Shown here piece by piece: positions 23,535 through 35,167 of a stretch of 64,000 nucleotides of DNA (its first letter is position 1; every line of letters starts with the position of its first letter). The notes under the pieces are model-generated. The model ran no database searches and was not told the origin of the DNA. It saw only the letters and a list, made by a program, of their open reading frames with translations. Origin of the DNA: Macrotis lagotis (Eukaryota; Chordata; Mammalia; Peramelemorphia; Peramelidae); NCBI RefSeq assembly GCF_037893015.1, contig NC_133663.1:140376553-140440552 (forward strand), written 5' to 3'. Both the position numbers and the translations under genes were made by a program.

Positions 23535-24149
23535 AATGTTACCATGAAAGAATAATAGAAAGTGCCCTCCCTGTGATTATCACAGGGAAATCTATTTCCT
23601 TTACTTTTATTGAGGTGAACAATGTAGATACCTTTGAATCCTGAGAGACAAACTCTTCTTGTCATATAATCTGGAAAATTTGTGAGCTTTCCTATGAGAA
23701 ATGGACCTCCCACTTTGTAAATCTCAGCTGAAATAGAATCAAGATCAGGTGTTTGTAACAGAAGAGGAGCCTAATGACATTCAAATTTTTCTTCTGTAGT
23801 AAATTGACAAGAGATTGATTGACTTTACCTGATATTAGTGGCTTCAGAATATATTGGTGATGATCTGTTGAAAACACTATGGAAGTGTTTAGTCCATCTC
23901 TCTAGGATCAAGTTCTTATCACAAATCAATGTGACAGCAACAATATTGGGTAACTGAGATGTGCCACGTGTCTTTAGCACATAAAAAGCCTTAAGAATAT
24001 CAAAAAAGTGATTTGGATTGTTATTATCAGAATAAAACTGAATATTATCTTCCTTCTAACTGAGCCAGAAATTCTGCATCTCTCTCTAAGCTTTGTTTGT
24101 ACTTTACTTTTGATGGAGTTAAATACTACCTTCATGAGACTGTTGGACT

Positions 24150-24305
24150 AAGGGGCAGCTAGGTGGCACAGTGGATAGAGCACTGGCCCAGGATTCAGGA
24201 GGACATGAGTTCAAGTGCAGCCTCAGACACTTAATAATTACTTAGTTGTGTGACCTTAGACAAGTCACTTCACCCTATTGCCTTAAATTAAAAAAAAATT
24301 AAAAG
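24150..24305 (+). repeat. CORE-SINE (WSINE1/Mar1-like)
   Basis: Plus-strand copy starting AGGGGCAGCTAGGTGGCACA, with core ACTTAGTTGTGTGACCTTAG and an A-rich tail at 24288-24305. Confidence 0.93.
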
Positions 24306-24339
24306 AGATCGATGAACTATCCTGCTGATAAAGAATTCA

Positions 24340-24545
24340 TAATTTTCATTTAGCAGCTTTCCATCTAATATCTTACCTCACTTTGTTATTTTCTATTTTT
24401 CTTGTACATAGATTGTTACTACATGATTGCTTGTTGTTGTCTTTCTAGTTCGCCTGAGAAACAACCATCTTTTTAATTTCTTTGTATCACCAGAAATTAG
24501 CACAAAGTCCGAAAACATAACAGAAACTTAATATTTATTCACTGA
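24340..24545 (+). mobile_element. L2 LINE 3' end
   Basis: Ends in the L2-type terminus: TTTGTATCACCAGAAATTAG, CACAAAGTCC, then ACTTAATATTTATTCACTGA. Only the last ~100 bp are clear. Confidence 0.55.
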
Positions 24546-24547
24546 CC

Positions 24548-25330
24548 AACCAATATATAAATTTCTTATTACTGTAAAGGCAAAGATCACCCTCCCAATC
24601 TTCAGATTCATGTGTTTTTTTAATGTTTCACTCTCATTTCTCATTAGCATATCTTATCAATTATATCTTTTTTACATCTTTCTTATATACTCCTTTTTCT
24701 CTTTTCACACTGTACTACAATGATGTTGGTCCCCAACATTTCATGCCTTAGCTATGAATAATCTGCTAGTTGTTCTCCCTGCCTCAAATCTAATCAATCT
24801 TCTACTCAGTTGTCAAATTAATCTTTCTAGAGTACAAATATGACTATGTCTTACAACTATTCAGTAAACTGAAGCAGCAGCCTATTACCTCTGGCATCAA
24901 GTATAAAATCCTCAACTTGTCATTTAATGACCTTCATAACATTCTCTTTTTTCAAATTTTCCATTCTTCTTACCCTCTACTCTGATCCTTCCAATACACC
25001 CTGCCCTCAAACCATGTACTTTGGGATCTAGTGAAACTGGACTGCTTGCTATTTCCTTCATAGTACAGTACATGTCTTCATTGTTTTGTCCTATCTATCC
25101 ATCCCCATTACTGTAACTCTCTCTTCATATAACTCATAGTTTCCAGGTCTTCCCTGGTTTCTTCCAAGTTCCAGTTAACATACCAAATTTTCTCAGAAGC
25201 TTTTTTAATCCAACATAATGATTACACCTATCCCATTATCTCCACTCTATGTAGAATATTATTATTTGAATTATTCTCCCATAATTATTATCTGACCTCA
25301 ATGAAATAAGGCTTTTTGATTTTTGAGGGA
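24548..25330 (+). mobile_element. L2 LINE remnant, long 3' region
   Basis: Several ordered L2 blocks: GAGTACAAATATGACTATGT (24831 on), CAGCAGCCTATTACCTCTGG, AAGTATAAAATCCTCAACTT, AATGACCTTCATAA, then CCAAGTTCCAGTTAACATACC and TTTCTCAGAAGC (25164-25202) that match the 3' UTR. The best preserved L2 in the window. Confidence 0.75.
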
Positions 25331-26190
25331 GAGGGTTTTTCCCCTAAATTTTTTCCATAAATTCCCTAATTTCTCCCTAAAATTAGCACATAGATATATG
25401 TGAAAATTTATATTTGTAAGTCAAACTGGAAGAAGAAAGCTAGCAATCAGTTGAGGCCTCCCAACATTCCCCTCCAAATAACCTTAAAATAATGACTCAA
25501 GTTGATTCTGAAATGGCAGAGTAAACTAAGGTTAGACTAAGACATTCTATCGACCTAAGGTAGATTAGAAGGTCAGAACAAGGGTTCCTTAGCATGACAG
25601 GGGAAGTGGGCCTACAGTTCACATGGATGAAACATCAGTAGAGGGACTAGATAGTAGTAACAGAGGCATCAAAATCTTCTGAACCTTTCATGCCTGAGAC
25701 AGTAAGGGGACATAGCAAATGGTCAGAGAGAGATTATAAATGACGCCTATGCTAACACCAGGCAGGGGAGACAATACTGTGTGTCAAATCAGTTTCCAAT
25801 AACCACTTCTTAATTCAAGGCAGAGCAGATCACTTTCAGCCAAGAGGAAATAGGAACCTTGAGGAGCAGTATGCTTGGGCTACAAGATATCAATGATTAT
25901 AAAAAAACAGTGTCACTTCTAGCTCTAAAGGGTAATGGACTCTGAGAAACTGACTCAAATACAATCTCAAAGGGCCCATCTTGAGTAAGGACCAGTGTAT
26001 AGACCAAGAGACCAAGAACACGCATCTTCTCAAATCACACTACCTTGGAAGTATAAAAACTTTAAGTGTCATAGAACTAGTTCTGAAAAGAGTATTGCAT
26101 TAAAAGCCTGAATGTTGAGATAGTGATCCTCCAACCACACTCCCTGCCATTCTGACAACAAAGTCCAACTTTGACATAAATTTTAATACA

Positions 26191-26201
26191 AGAATTAGTG
26201 T
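26191..26201 (+). repeat. Target-site duplication, left copy (SINE)
   Basis: AGAATTAGTGT, repeated at 26354-26364. Confidence 0.85.
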
Positions 26202-26353
26202 AGGGAGTAGCTAGGTGTAATAGTGAATAGAGCACCAGCCCTGGGGTCAGGAGGATCTGAGTTAAAGTCTAGCCTCACTCACTTAATTATTTCCTAGATG
26301 TATGACCTTATGTAAGTTGCTTAACCCTATTGCCTTGCAACAATTAAAAAAAA
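26202..26353 (+). repeat. CORE-SINE (WSINE1/Mar1-like) in an L1 5' UTR
   Basis: Diverged plus-strand copy: GTAGCTAGGTGTAATAGTG, CCAGCCCTGGGGTCAGGAGG, core TTTCCTAGATGTATGACCTT, tail AATTAAAAAAAAA. Flanked by an 11-bp direct repeat (26191-26201 and 26354-26364). Confidence 0.92.
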
Positions 26354-28033
26354 AGAATTAGTGTGTGAAAATGAGCAAAAAAGAAAGAAGAATGTGATCT
26401 TAGAAAGCCACTATAGTATTACAGGAAAATCGAGATACCAACTTAGAAGATGAGGTCTAAAGAGCTACAAAGTCACAAATATGAGAATTATAGATTAGAT
26501 TTCCTAGAAAAGTTGAAATGATTTCAAAATCAGTTAAGAAAGAAATAGGAAAAAATGAGAAAAGATATGAGAATGATACAAGAATTATGAAAAGACAACA
26601 ATTTGGTAAAAGATTCACAAAAATACTGAAAAAATGCTCTAAAACATAAAATTAGACAGATGCAAAAAAAGAGATAAAACCTCACTGATAATAATAACTC
26701 CTTAAAAAATAAAATTGACCAAATGAGAAAAAAGGATACAAAAGTTTTCAAAAGAAAATAATGCCTTAAAAATTATAATTGGGCAAGTGGAAGATGACTT
26801 CATGAGACATTAAGAAAAACAAAACAAAGTCAAAAAATGAAAAAATAAAGAAAATGTGAGCTATCTCATTGACAGAAGAACAAACCTGGAAAATAAGTGA
26901 GTATAGAAAAATTGAGAATTGTTGATCTGAAAGATAAGATCAAGAAAAATAGATATTATATTTCAAGAAATTATCAAGAAAAATTATGTCAGTATTGAAA
27001 TAATTCACCAATCACCACCTGAAAGAGAACCTAAAATGAAAACTCCTAGGAATATGGTATTCAAATCTCAGAATTATGAGATCAAACTGAAAATACATCA
27101 AACAGCCAGAAAGAAATCAGGAAAATATAGAGGAGTCACAATCAGTATTACAGAAAATTTAGTGGCTACCATAAAAAAACAGTAGAGGGCTTAATTATAA
27201 CATTTCAGAAGGCAAAAAAACCCTGTTATGACTAGTAAGAAAAAGCCTATATAGCAAAACTGGGTATAATATTTCAATAAAAAATGAATAATTAATGAAA
27301 TAGAGAATTTTCAAGTATCCTTGATGGAAAAAAAAAGATGAATAGAAAATTTGATGTCCAAATATCACCTCAGGAGAAGCATAAAAAGGTATACTTGAAA
27401 AAGAAATAATTAGGAACACAATTAAGTTAAAAAGTTTACATTCATAAATGGGAAGATTTACTGTGTTCTTCCTAAAAGCTTTATCTTTATTATAAGGGTT
27501 AGAAAGTATCAACATTGAAAGAGAATATAAAGAATAAGCTGATTATGTTGGAATAAAGTAAAACATAAAATGAACTGATGATAAAAATGATGTTCTATAA
27601 GAAAGGAGAGGGAAAAATCAAGAAAATTATACTAAAATTAAAGTACAAATGAGTAAAAGCGAGATAATGCACCTTTCAGATCTATGGATAAAGGAAACAT
27701 TTATAGCCAAAAAAAAGAAAAATAAAGAGGTAAATAGAATTAAAACAATTTTGCACAAGCAACATAAATGCAGCCATAATTAAAAGAATAATTGAGACAA
27801 ATTTATAAAAACAAATAAATATATTTATAAAATTTATTAAAATAAGAAATATTTTCCAGTTTCTCAGTGATAAAAGATTATGAATAGGCCATTTTCCTAA
27901 GAAGTCAAAACTATTAGATAGTCCCATGCAAAAATACATTAAATCAATTATTAGGAAATGCAAATTAAAATAACTCTGAGTTATCACTATATATCCATCA
28001 GATTGATAGAAAAGAAAATGATGCCTGCAGGAG

Positions 28034-28410
28034 TGTTGAGACCCACTCAAGCAAATCAGAGTTAGAAGGTCAGTTATGAAAACCTAAGATCTGGTGCCCG
28101 TTAACCTGAAGGCGTTCCACAGAACTCTGATTTGATAACACAACTGCATCATTCATGGCCACACTTGTTAATAGCCCTGTTCCTGAGCCTGTTGATATGG
28201 GTTACATCTTACCAGGTCACCTCTTGTCCAAGTTTGAGCTACATCATTGTTTTTTATCTTTTATACTAATATAATACTGCTATAATGAACTGTTTGATAC
28301 CATCAATAAATGGCTCTGCTAGTTGTCCTACTAGCATCCCCACCCAAGTGAATACTGGTTTCTTTTCTCCTGAGCTGAATTAATCTCCTGTTGAACAGGG
28401 GAACTCGACA
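28034..28410 (+). mobile_element. Solo LTR of an endogenous retrovirus-like element (fossil)
   Basis: A 377-bp block interrupts the L1 ORF2 remnant. It begins TGTTGAG and ends CTCGACA, an almost perfect terminal inverted pair of the TG...CA type. A poly(A) signal AATAAA lies at 28305-28310 followed by GGCTCTGCT-type sequence as in LTR R regions. L1 sequence continues on both sides. Flanking hexamers CAGGAG and TAAGAG may be a decayed target-site duplication. No internal viral genes are present here. The family is not identified, and it is younger than the L1 that holds it. Confidence 0.65.
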
Positions 28411-29092
28411 TAAGAGTGAAAATTTGACACTCTAATCCATTACTGGTAAGGTTGTGAAGTAGCCCAACTACACTAGAAAATGATTTGGAATTATACCCCA
28501 AAACTACAAATCTGGATATACTCTTTGATCACACAAAACTACTCTATTTTCCAAACTTATTAAAGACAGGAAAAAGGATGTATTTAAATAAAATTATTTA
28601 TAGAAGTTACTATTATAATAACAATTAATTAAAAATTGAAGGGTATGCTCATCAATTGAGGAATAGTTGAACAAGTTATGATAAATGATTGTATGGAATA
28701 TTATTGATCTATAAGAAAAGGTGTACAGAACAATTTCAGAAAAACCCATCAAGACTTGTATATACTCAAGCAAAGTGAAGTGCAAAAAATCAGGACTGTA
28801 TTGTACAAAGCAATAGTAAGCTTATTAAGATAATAATATTACTTGATCACTCTGATCAAGAAAATAATCCAAGACAATTCCAAAAGATCCATGAAGAAAA
28901 ATGATATTCACCTTCACAGAGAGAAATGATTAAATCTGAATGAAAATTCACCCCATATATATTTGTATTTTTTAATTTCATCCTTATTTTGGTGGGGTTT
29001 TTCACAACATGGGCAATATGGAAATATGATTTGCATTATTCAGTATGTATAATTAACTTCAAATTTCTTTTTTTAAAAAATTTTATTTATTT

Positions 29093-29250
29093 GGGGCGGC
29101 CAGGTGGCACAGTGGATAGCGCACCAGCCCTGGAGTCAGGAGTATCTGAGTTCAAATCTGACCTCAGACAATTAATAATTACCTAGCTGTGTGGCCTTGG
29201 GCAAGCCACTTAACCCCATTGCCTAGCAAAAACTAAAAAAAAAAGAAAAG
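29093..29250 (+). repeat. CORE-SINE (WSINE1/Mar1-like) in an L1 3' UTR
   Basis: Plus-strand copy GGGGCGGCCAGGTGGCACAG, core TACCTAGCTGTGTGGCCTTG, A-rich tail. The preceding AAAATTTTATTTATTT recurs at about 29319-29334, which is consistent with a target-site duplication or with a shared L1 motif. Confidence 0.92.
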
Positions 29251-29334
29251 ACTCAGCTCATGAGCAACCTTCCATATGAAGTCCGTCCAAACCCTTTCTC
29301 CCTCCCCCTTCATTATTAAAAATTTTATTTATTT

Positions 29335-29471
29335 AAGGCAGTGAGTTTAAGAGTAACTTGGCCAAAGATACACAACTTGGCATTTATTAAATGTCTGAGA
29401 TCAGATTTGAACTCAGGTACTCCTGACTCTGGAGCCAGTGCTCTATCTACTGTATCACCTAGCTGCCCACG
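29335..29471 (-). repeat. CORE-SINE (WSINE1/Mar1-like), minus strand
   Basis: Plus strand reads AAGGCAGTGAGTTTAAGAGT, TTTGAACTCAGGTACTCCTG, GCCAGTGCTCTATC and ends ACCTAGCTGCCC. Lacks a clear poly-T. Lies in the same L1 3' UTR as the previous SINE. Confidence 0.9.
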
Positions 29472-29751
29472 ACTACAATTTTCTTACCCTCTCTTGGAGA
29501 GGGTTGGGTTGAGAAAAAAAATTTGAAAATCAGAATATTTTAAAATGAATGTGAAAATTGGTTATGTGGTTAATGTGTAAGTGGGAAATATTTAACAAAA
29601 TATATTAAAACATTTTAAAAAGAGAGCAAATATATATGAAAATCAATTGTTCCTTATATACTTACTGGATCATAATATATGATTCCATGAAAATATGCAG
29701 AAAACTCTGAGGCAGTATACTGGTCACTTCTTTTTGAAAATATATTCTATT

Positions 29752-29755
29752 ATGA

Positions 29756-29831
<76 letters not shown>

Positions 29832-30020
29832 AGGAAGGAAGGATGGAAAGAAGGAAAGAAAGAAGGAAAGAAGGAAGGAAGAAAAGAAAGGAAGGAAGGA
29901 AGGAAGGAAGGAAGGAAGGAAGGAAGGAAGGAAGGAAGGAAGGAAGGAAGGAAGGAAGGAAGGAAGGAGGGAGGTCGGGAGGGAGGGAGAGAGGAAGGAA
30001 GGAAGGAAACAAAGAAACAA
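29752..30020 (+). repeat. Polypurine tract (GAAA)n-(GGAA)n
   Basis: A nearly pure purine strand: (GAAA)n at about 29753-29830, then mixed GGAA and GAAA units, then (GGAA)n to about 30009, with GGAGGG and two pyrimidine breaks in the later part. Long Lys-Glu-Arg or Phe-Leu-Pro-Ser frames on both strands come from the repeat only. Confidence 0.95.
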
Positions 30021-30107
30021 AGAGAAAAAAAAGAGAAAGCCTGGAATATATAATGGGCAATCAATAAATACATTTTGTCTTTAAAAATTTTTGGAAAAAT
30101 GTATTTC

Positions 30108-30256
30108 AGGGGCAGTTTGGTGATGCATGGATTAAAGCCCTGGGTCTGGAGGTAGAAGGATCTGAGTTCAAATATGGCCTCACACACTTAATAATTGCCT
30201 AGTTTAGTGACCTTGAACAAGTTACTCTACATCCCATTGCCTTAAATAAAATTTTA
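30108..30256 (+). repeat. CORE-SINE (WSINE1/Mar1-like), diverged
   Basis: Plus-strand copy GGGGCAGTTTGGTGATGCAT, GGAGGTAGAAGGATCTGAGT, core TAATTGCCTAGTTTAGTGAC, tail at 30245-30262. Confidence 0.88.
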
Positions 30257-31346
30257 AAAAATTATTCCTATATTCTTCAAAATAAATAAATAAATAATAT
30301 AGCCACTATTTGAGAGTCCTTTTCTCAATCAGAGAAATTACATAAATATTTTTTTCATATATTTGATGATTCAGTAAATTCTGGACATAATCTACTATAA
30401 TAATTAATACTATAAGTTTAGCAAAAATGAATCAGAATTTGAAAATACATGCTTATAATTAAAAAACATGAAACTAAATAATATTCAATGTAGAATAATG
30501 AACCATTACAAAATAATTTTAATATCTGATATTTTTCATTCTTTTTATCTTTTAAATATAAATTACCTTCAATTAACATTTTGAATCTTTTTCATGCCTA
30601 TCACAAATGGAAAAATAAAAGAAAACTGAAATACGGAAACAAATTAAATTGTTAAAAAAAAATTCTCTCATTTAGCATGCCAGAAATCTGTGCCTTATTC
30701 TGTAGTTTGAGTCTGTCTTTTCTTCTCTGCCATTATTGGTATTCCAGAATTATAGCTGGTCATTATATTTATTGCAGTTGCTAAGATTTTCAGTTTTTTT
30801 TCTACACAGTGTTGTGATATAAGTAGTCTTTAGTCTTTTATTTCATTCTTAATAGAAATGTTGCTGAAATATTTCTTTTAGCTAATACTTATTGCAAAAT
30901 AGCATTCCATTGAAATCATGTAAAATATTATTTCATCCATTCCACAATTCATTGACCTCTCTTTTCTTTCCAATACTTCAAAAAAATAACATAGCAATAG
31001 CTCTTTGTATATTTCAAGTAGTATTGCTTGAACTTAGTTTAAAGGGTTTGGTTATAATGCACATTATATAATAATCTGCAGATTTGTTCATTCTGTGGTA
31101 CTCAAGCAAGAAGAATGTTCCATTTTCAGATTCCTTATATGTCAAAAATTTTCTTTAAAAATGGAAGAAATGTGCAGCAAAGGAAAATTAGAAAATATTA
31201 CAGTAATGATTTTAAGCACTTTTCAAAATCTTAATTGATTTTCCATTTTATACATGTAAAGAATACAGAAAAAAGTTCATCCCTGCCTAATAAATTATGT
31301 GGAAAGAGAAAAATTTTAAAAAATACTTAGCAAGATTCATAATAAT
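30257..31346. other. Unassigned stretch; possible decayed L1 antisense near 30880-30980
   Basis: Very AT-rich. At 30898-30970 the text TAGCATTCCATTGAAATCAT, TTTCATCCATTCCACAATTC, CATTGACCTCTC resembles the antisense of the L1 ORF2 3' region (compare GTTCAGCCATTCCCCAATTG in typical copies). Too decayed to annotate as an element. Nothing else recognised. Confidence 0.35.
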
Positions 31347-32093
31347 AGACTTCTGGCCAAGATGGCAGAGAGAAGCCAGGCATTGTCCTGGACTCTCTTG
31401 GCTTTCTGTCAGAACTAATATGAATCAAACCCTTTAACAGAATTTAGATCCACAAAACTTAGAGAAAAACAAAGGAGAATATCTACGAATAAGGTCTGTT
31501 TCAGGGGAGTGTGGGTGAGTCAGGGGCAAAGAGCACAGTCAGCACAAGGGCAGTAAAGTGAGGCCTGAGAACAGGTGCAGAAACTTAGGCTATGTGAGTG
31601 GTGAGTGGGAGAATTGCAGAGTGAGGTTAGACATAGATCCATTCCAGTCAGCTTGGCTAGTCTAGAAGACCAGGTCTGTGATCCACACATTTTCAGCAGA
31701 GTCACCTTGATTCCAGTTGGGTCCCTTTCTCCCCCATCACTGTGGGAGAAAGTAACTATTTTTACAACAAGCATAGTAACACCACCACCACCCCCAGGCT
31801 TAGGTATAAGCAGAAGATCACCCTCAGTGCTGAGTGAAGATAAGGTTATTAATTATATGGTCTGAGGGCTCAAGACACATTGTTGAATAATCAGATCCTA
31901 CTGCCCCTCCTCCTCCCCACAGGCCTAAGCATTGGGCCACAAATCAAGGCCACAGACACTCCAGAGAAAGTGTCTAGCACCCCTTACTGGTCAGCCCATT
32001 TGGAGTTACTAAGACTAGTGAGCAAAACCTCTAGGAATTTCAACACCAAAAGACCATAAACCTGCCCATCCCCCAATATAAGATTCTAAGAAA

Positions 32094-33110
32094 ATGAAAA
32101 CGAGCCAATGGGGGATGTCTATAGACAGCTAACTTTAAAAACAAAGATCTTATCTCAGAAAGAAGTAGAACTTCTGAGGAGAATATGAATTGGTCTTGAG
32201 AAAGACTTCCTAGAATAAATCAGGAAGGAGTTTAAAATTATTTGGAAAAATTGGGAAAGGTAACACAAGACAAAATTAACACCTTGCAACATGAAAACAA
32301 ATACTTGGAAAATACAATTGGAGAAATGCAAAAAGGGAAATAATTCTCTTATAACCACAATTGGGCAAATAGAAAATTACAAAAATAGAATTGACCAAAT
32401 GGAACAGGAGTTGCAAAAGGTAAATGAAGAAAATTCTTCTCTAAAAAAAGATTGGAATCTCTGGAAACTAATGACTTCATAGGACAACAAAAATCTGTTA
32501 AACAAAACCAAACCAAAAAGATGAAAAAAATAGAAGAAAATGTAAAATACCTCATCAACTAAACAACTGATCTGGAAAATAGATCCAGAAGAGACAAATT
32601 AAGAATCATTGAGCTTCCTGAAAATATTGAGGTTAAAACACAGCCTGGTTTTAATACTTCAGGATATAGTGAAGAAAAATATACCAGATATCATGGATGC
32701 AGAAGACAAAATAGTTATTGAAAGATTACAGCAATACCCTCCTGAAAAGTATCCCAAAATGAAAACATCAAGAAATATTGTAAACAAATGCCAGAACTAT
32801 AAGATAAAGAGAAAATGGCACAATCAGGCAGAATAAAATAATTTAGATAGCAAAGAGCCACAGTAATCATTTCACAGGACCTGACTGCATCAACATTAAG
32901 GGATTGAAGGGCCTGGAATATGATATTCTGAAGAGCAAGAGAACTTGGAATGCAGCCAAGATTCACTATCTGGCAAAACCAATTCTTCTCCTCCAATGGA
33001 AAAGATGGATATATAATGAGATAAGAGACTTCCAACTTTTCCTTTTGAAAGGACCAGAGCTAAATAGAAAACTTGGACATCAAACAGGAGACTCAAGTAC
33101 ATGGAAAAAC
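32094..33110 (+). pseudogene. L1 ORF1 remnant of the 31347-43340 element
   Basis: ATG at about 32095 (MKTSQWG...). A 63-codon open segment at 32291-32482 holds the coiled coil (QMEQELQKVNEENSSLKKDW), followed by TDLENRSRRDKLRIIELPENIE-type sequence near 32570 and the KYPKMKTSRNIV...QNYKIK C-terminal segment at about 32745-32815, in the frame 32609-32836. Frame changes separate these segments, so no complete ORF1p is encoded. Confidence 0.85.
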
Positions 33111-34162
33111 TAAAAAATGGAAAAGGAAAAAAAAACTTTTTATCCAATAAGTTGTAACTGGCTATATCCCTATTTGGGAGAAAGATTCTCATAACTCTTG
33201 AGAACTGTAATGCTACTAGGGAGAAAATTCTTAGTAGAATTAATATACCCTTATGACTTGTCCATGACTGATAGAATGATTTAAAAACAATTTATACCCC
33301 AACAGGGTGAACAGTAAAGAGACTGGAGGATGGTAGAGATTGAATGGGGTAAATTACATTACATGAAGAGATGAACAGGACCCATTGCAATAGATGGGAA
33401 GACAGGAGGAGGTGAGAACTGCCCGATCCCCAGATTTGACTCAAAGAACAATTAACACATGTAGACTCATTAAGTTAAGGAAAAGTATCTTACCTTTCAA
33501 GTATTAAGAGGGGAAAAGGGAGAGAGAGGAGGAAAAGAGGAACAAATGGAAGAAAGGGAAGGAATAGGGGGTAAAGGGGAAGAAGAAGGAAATTGGAGGG
33601 GAGTTGGATATAAAGAGAAAAACACACTGGAAGTGGTATGCAGAAGCAAAATATTTGGGGATATGGATATGGATAAGTTGAAAAAAGGGGAAAATGCAAA
33701 CAGATTGAAGACAGCATGTAGGGCAATAAAGAGTAATTATAAATTAAAATGTGAATGGGATGAATTATCCCATAAAACATAAGTGAATAGCAAAAATGGA
33801 CTAAACACCAGAATCCTACAATATGCTGCTTACAAGTAACTCATTTGAAGCAGAGAGACACATATAGTGTATAGGTAAATGGTTGGAGAAAAATCAAAAA
33901 TGCTATACCTGAAATGAAAAAGTCAAGAGTAGAAATCCTTCTCAGACAAAGCAGTTTCAGAAATTGATCTCATTAAAAGAGAAAAAGAAGAAAACTATAT
34001 CCTCCTAAAAGGTACCATAGAGAATCAAGCTATCCCAATACTAAATATGTATGCACCAAGTGGTATAGCATCAAAATTCTTAAAGGAAAACCTGAATGAC
34101 TTATAGGAAGACATAGACAGAAAAGGTCTAATGGTGGGGGACCTCAACATCCCTGTCTCAGA

Positions 34163-34176
34163 ATTACATAAATCTA
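34163..34176 (+). repeat. Target-site duplication, left copy (nested L1)
   Basis: ATTACATAAATCTA, which matches 39450-39463 (ATTAGATAAATCTA) at 13 of 14 bases. The outer L1 endonuclease region reads through once both copies are merged. Confidence 0.9.
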
Positions 34177-35167
34177 GCCAAGATGGTGACTTGAAGGCAG
34201 GAATTTCTAGAAACTCCCCCCCACAAAAGCTCCAAAAGTTGCCAAATTATGACTTTAACCAAAATTTAGAGGGACAGAATCCTCAGAAGACTGAGTGATA
34301 CAATTTCCCAGTGCAACACAAGTTAAAAGTTCTGCAGAAAAGATCTATTTCATCAGGACTGAGGGGTTGGAAAGAGCTGCAGCCACAGCACTGCAATAGT
34401 GCTACCACAGGGCAACACTTTCTCAGTGCAGCATCCTGCAACACCACCACAGCTGCAGTACCACAGCAGCACAGCACAGCTCGGCTAGGCACCTGAGTCT
34501 GTGGCAGAGGTGATGGTTTCCAGACCTCTTCATCCAGATATCACTGAGGACAGCGGGAAGGGTTGGTGAGATAGCTCTGCCACACCAATATAGAGAGCTG
34601 ACCTCAGAGAAGCACTGCTGTGAGAACCTGCATCAAGAGTCAGCAGAGTCACCTAGGATGTCCAGAGTTCTTAGCCCACAGACAGTGAGGGTATAAAGGA
34701 GACTGCAGAGGTCTCTCTGCTCTCCCTGCATAAGGACTCTGTTATATGCCCACACACAGATACATGTGGCACTTTGGGCTACCATAACCCCATGGATGAG
34801 CAGGGACTCTCTTCACAACTCCAGGGCAGAGGGGAAGGCCTGTGGTCATTCACATCCCAGAGCACAGGCAAGAGAGCAGTCAGAACCTTTCCTGAGACCT
34901 TGGAGGATTTAAGGTGCCTGTGGATTTTCCCTAAAATCCTCCAAAGCCTTGGAAGTGTGGTAAATCTGTCAAAGGTTGGGAAAATGAACAAAGAATAGAA
35001 AAAAGAAGAATCTTACCTCAACATGGGAGACTAAAATACATACTCAGAATATGACATAGTTGAAGCTTCTGTATCCAAAACCTCTAAAAGAAATAGAAAA
35101 TTGCCCATGCTATGGATAAGCTCAAAAAAGTCTTTGAAAAGCAATTAAGGATTTAGAGGGAAAAAAA

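Larger units (their letters stand above)
23155..24145 (-). mobile_element. RTE-type LINE fragment (reverse transcriptase domain), split by a SINE
   Basis: On the minus strand, 23713-23504 translates to MGGPFLIGKLTNF...FKGIYIVHLNKSKGNRFPCDNHREGTFY. This follows the RTE/BovB-type RT segment (GGP-LL--KL..., FKDA-IIHLYKRKGNR--CDNHRGISLL). Upstream residues (VFSTDHHQYI..., 23877-23700) fit the region between endonuclease and RT. The continuation left of the SINE (23155-23362) includes codons for QYGVCYQ, a decayed form of the RTE stretch before the catalytic motif. Frameshifts and stops are present. Old and dead. Confidence 0.8.
25495..29645 (+). mobile_element. L1 LINE (separate lineage), ORF2 mostly deleted, hosting three SINEs and a solo LTR
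   Basis: 5' UTR from about 25505 (TGAAATGGCAGAGTAAAC) to about 26390, with the block CACTTTCAGCCAAGAGG and GACTCTGAGAAACTGACTC as in marsupial L1. ORF1 from about 26390 to 27240 (DPKMKTPRN-like segment near 27040). The sequence then passes to the ORF2 C-terminal third by about 27670 (CAGATCTATGGATAAAGG), so the endonuclease and RT regions are missing. The 3' UTR (28950-29645) includes GGTGGGGTTTTTCACAACAT and ends near AAAACATTTTAAAAAGAGAG. Insertions: SINE 26202-26353, solo LTR 28034-28410, SINE 29093-29250, SINE 29335-29471. Confidence 0.8.

Noticed and set aside
29662-30187. Several long frames on both strands rich in Lys-Glu-Arg or Phe-Leu-Pro-Ser
   Set aside because: All are translations of the GAAA/GGAA repeat.
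34283-34496. Cys-, Ala- and Gln-rich frames on both strands (CTGCAG-rich block)
   Set aside because: Part of the half-L1 5' UTR. Composition, not a gene.
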